Assembly (NCBI GenBank): GCA_965364515.1
Contig: CBDTXZ010000157.1
Location: 1-7,018 of the forward strand
Direction of reading: 5' to 3'
Source of the DNA: JAHEDH01 sp965364515
GTDB lineage: Bacteria > Actinomycetota > Acidimicrobiia > Spongiisociales > ZC4RG35
Length of the DNA: 7,018 nucleotides
Shown here: positions 6,262-7,018 of the stretch, in pieces
Position numbering within the stretch: position 1 is the stretch's first letter
Layout of the letters: every line of letters begins with the position of its first letter
Position numbers and translations under genes: made by a program
The notes under the pieces: model-generated
What the model was told of the DNA's origin: nothing
Seen by the model: the letters and a program-made list of their open reading frames with translations, nothing else
Database searches by the model: none

Positions 6262-6342
6262 ATGCGTGGTCTGATATCCGCAGTGCGCCATGCGCTAGCC
6301 GTGCGCTATCCGCCATGCGGCATGCGGCATGCGATATGCGAA
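6262..6342. repeat. Degenerate heptamer tandem repeat array between glyS and recO
   Basis: Eleven heptamers of consensus RTSCGNN can be laid end to end. They begin at 6262 (ATGCGTG), 6269 (GTCTGAT, poor), 6276 (ATCCGCA), 6283 (GTGCGCC), 6290 (ATGCGCT), then a 4-nt break AGCC (6297-6300), then 6301 (GTGCGCT), 6308 (ATCCGCC), 6315 and 6322 (both ATGCGGC), 6329 (ATGCGAT) and 6336 (ATGCGAA). The last six are in strict period 7. No open frame with a plausible start uses it. The function is unknown: it may be slippage-generated intergenic DNA or a binding platform upstream of the glyS promoter. Confidence 0.72.
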
Positions 6343-6359
6343 GGCATTTCGTGAGCGGT

Positions 6360-6371
6360 GTCATCGATGAC
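6360..6371. repeat. Perfect 12-bp palindrome in the glyS-recO intergenic region
   Basis: GTCATCGATGAC is its own reverse complement. It lies 42 bp upstream of the recO -10 candidate and just beyond the heptamer array. Its size suits a binding site for a dimeric DNA-binding protein, but no known operator is recognised. A small hairpin, GCGG-AAA-CCGC (6381-6391), follows it. Confidence 0.35.
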
Positions 6372-6413
6372 CGGCGCACAGCGGAAACCGCAAGGCGGAA
6401 CGCTTCCAGGGCG

Positions 6414-6419
6414 TATCCT
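6414..6419 (+). promoter_or_regulatory. Candidate -10 box giving a leaderless recO transcript
   Basis: TATCCT fits TANNNT and is followed by 7 nt and then the recO ATG at 6427, so +1 would fall on or one base before the A. The start has no Shine-Dalgarno (CACCGGC precedes it), in keeping with leaderless translation. No convincing -35 is seen around 6391-6396. Confidence 0.45.
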
Positions 6420-6426
6420 CACCGGC

Positions 6427-7018
6427 ATGCTGCGTCACGACCGGGGTATCGTCCTCCGCTCCTATCCCTTCGGTGAGGCAGATCGCATCGTCGTGTTCAT
6501 CAGCCCCCACAACGGCAAGCTCCGCACCGTCGCCAAGGGAGTGCGAAAGACCAAGAGCAGGATCGGGGGTCGGCTCGAGTCCTTCTCCGATGTCGACCTC
6601 GTCCTCTACGAAGGCCGGAATCTCGACATCGTCAACCAGGTGTCGGTCAGGAACACGCATGCAGGAATGCGAAGCGAACTCGATCGGGTCACCGCAGCCT
6701 CGACGATGGCCGAAGGCGTCGATGCCGTCGCCCAGGAAGACGAGCCATCCGTAGCCCTGTTCGAACTCCTGTCGGCCGGGCTGTCCACGCTCGACGCCGG
6801 TCCGGTCCACCCCGACCTCGTGACAGCCTTTCTTCTCCAGTTGGCGGGCGTGATAGGCCTGGCGCCTTCGCTCGACGTCTGCGCCGGATGTGGACGCAGC
6901 ACCGGGCTCGACCGCTTCAGCTTCGGCGCCGGCGGCGTCGTGTGCGAGAGCTGCCGCCCGGACGGCGCGGTCAAGCTCAGGCCCGGGCTCACCACCTATT
7001 TGGCCCGGCTGGCTGAAT
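6427..7018 (+). CDS. recO: DNA repair protein RecO, N-terminal part (cut by right window edge)
   Basis: 197 codons are visible and the gene runs off the right edge; complete RecO proteins are about 240-270 residues. RecO works with RecR (and RecF) to load RecA on SSB-coated single-stranded DNA in gap repair, in the cytoplasm. The N-terminal OB-fold is clear: RGIVLRSYPFGEADRIVVFI (6-25), HNGKLRTVAKGVRKTKSRIG (28-47) and GRLESFSDVDLVLYEGRNLD (48-67). A helical domain follows (about 80-145). The zinc-finger cysteines C152, C155, C173 and C176 (CAGCGR...VCESC) are all present. The ATG start is placed by homology, since GIVLRSY normally lies a few residues from the N-terminus. It has no ribosome site but has a -10 box 7 nt upstream. 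It is divergent from glyS across a 207-bp region. Confidence 0.95.
   Translation, partial: MLRHDRGIVLRSYPFGEADRIVVFISPHNGKLRTVAKGVRKTKSRIGGRLESFSDVDLVLYEGRNLDIVNQVSVRNTHAGMRSELDRVTAASTMAEGVDAVAQEDEPSVALFELLSAGLSTLDAGPVHPDLVTAFLLQLAGVIGLAPSLDVCAGCGRSTGLDRFSFGAGGVVCESCRPDGAVKLRPGLTTYLARLAE

Noticed and set aside
6262..6342. CRISPR-like repeats
   Set aside because: The units are 7 bp, contiguous and without spacers, so this is a tandem microrepeat rather than a CRISPR array.
6220..6426. T-box or other riboswitch leader for glyS
   Set aside because: No T-box core (GGGTGG-type) or specifier-like stem is seen on the minus strand, and the predicted leader of about 20 nt is too short.

Overview
The window looks like a chromosomal housekeeping segment from a GC-rich actinobacterium. 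The evidence is strong C/G at third codon positions, an SigA-like principal sigma factor, an actinobacterial-type small YtxH-like membrane protein, the single-chain (alpha2) glycyl-tRNA synthetase and several TANNNT -10 boxes sitting right at start codons. A deep lineage such as Acidimicrobiia or a relative is possible, but that is inference without database support. I see no mobile element, CRISPR array, rRNA or tRNA.

Layout from left to right. (1) 1-182, minus: the N-terminal 60 residues of an FAD-dependent oxidoreductase that continues beyond the left edge. (2) 297-569, plus: a small YtxH-like membrane protein, divergent from it. (3) A GC hairpin at 574-601 lies between this gene and the converging rpoD. 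(4) 643-3526, minus: dnaG followed by rpoD with a 32-nt overlap, a compact primase/principal-sigma unit. (5) A perfect 15-bp hairpin at 3566-3600 separates dnaG from the genes upstream. (6) 3624-4845, minus: yceI-like then osmC-like. (7) 4915-6219, minus: glycyl-tRNA synthetase. (8) 6220-6426: a divergent intergenic region with a degenerate heptamer repeat array, a 12-bp palindrome and promoter candidates on both strands. (9) 6427-7018, plus: the N-terminal 197 residues of RecO, cut by the right edge.

The genes serve core information processing: replication priming (DnaG), transcription initiation (RpoD), translation (GlyRS) and recombinational repair (RecO). Two envelope/stress-type genes (yceI, osmC) lie between glyS and dnaG. 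Hairpins bracket the dnaG-rpoD pair, and several genes appear to be transcribed leaderless. There is no convincing undescribed system here. The best leads are the heptamer array between glyS and recO, the leaderless promoter architecture, and the overlapping dnaG-rpoD junction with two possible sigma starts.
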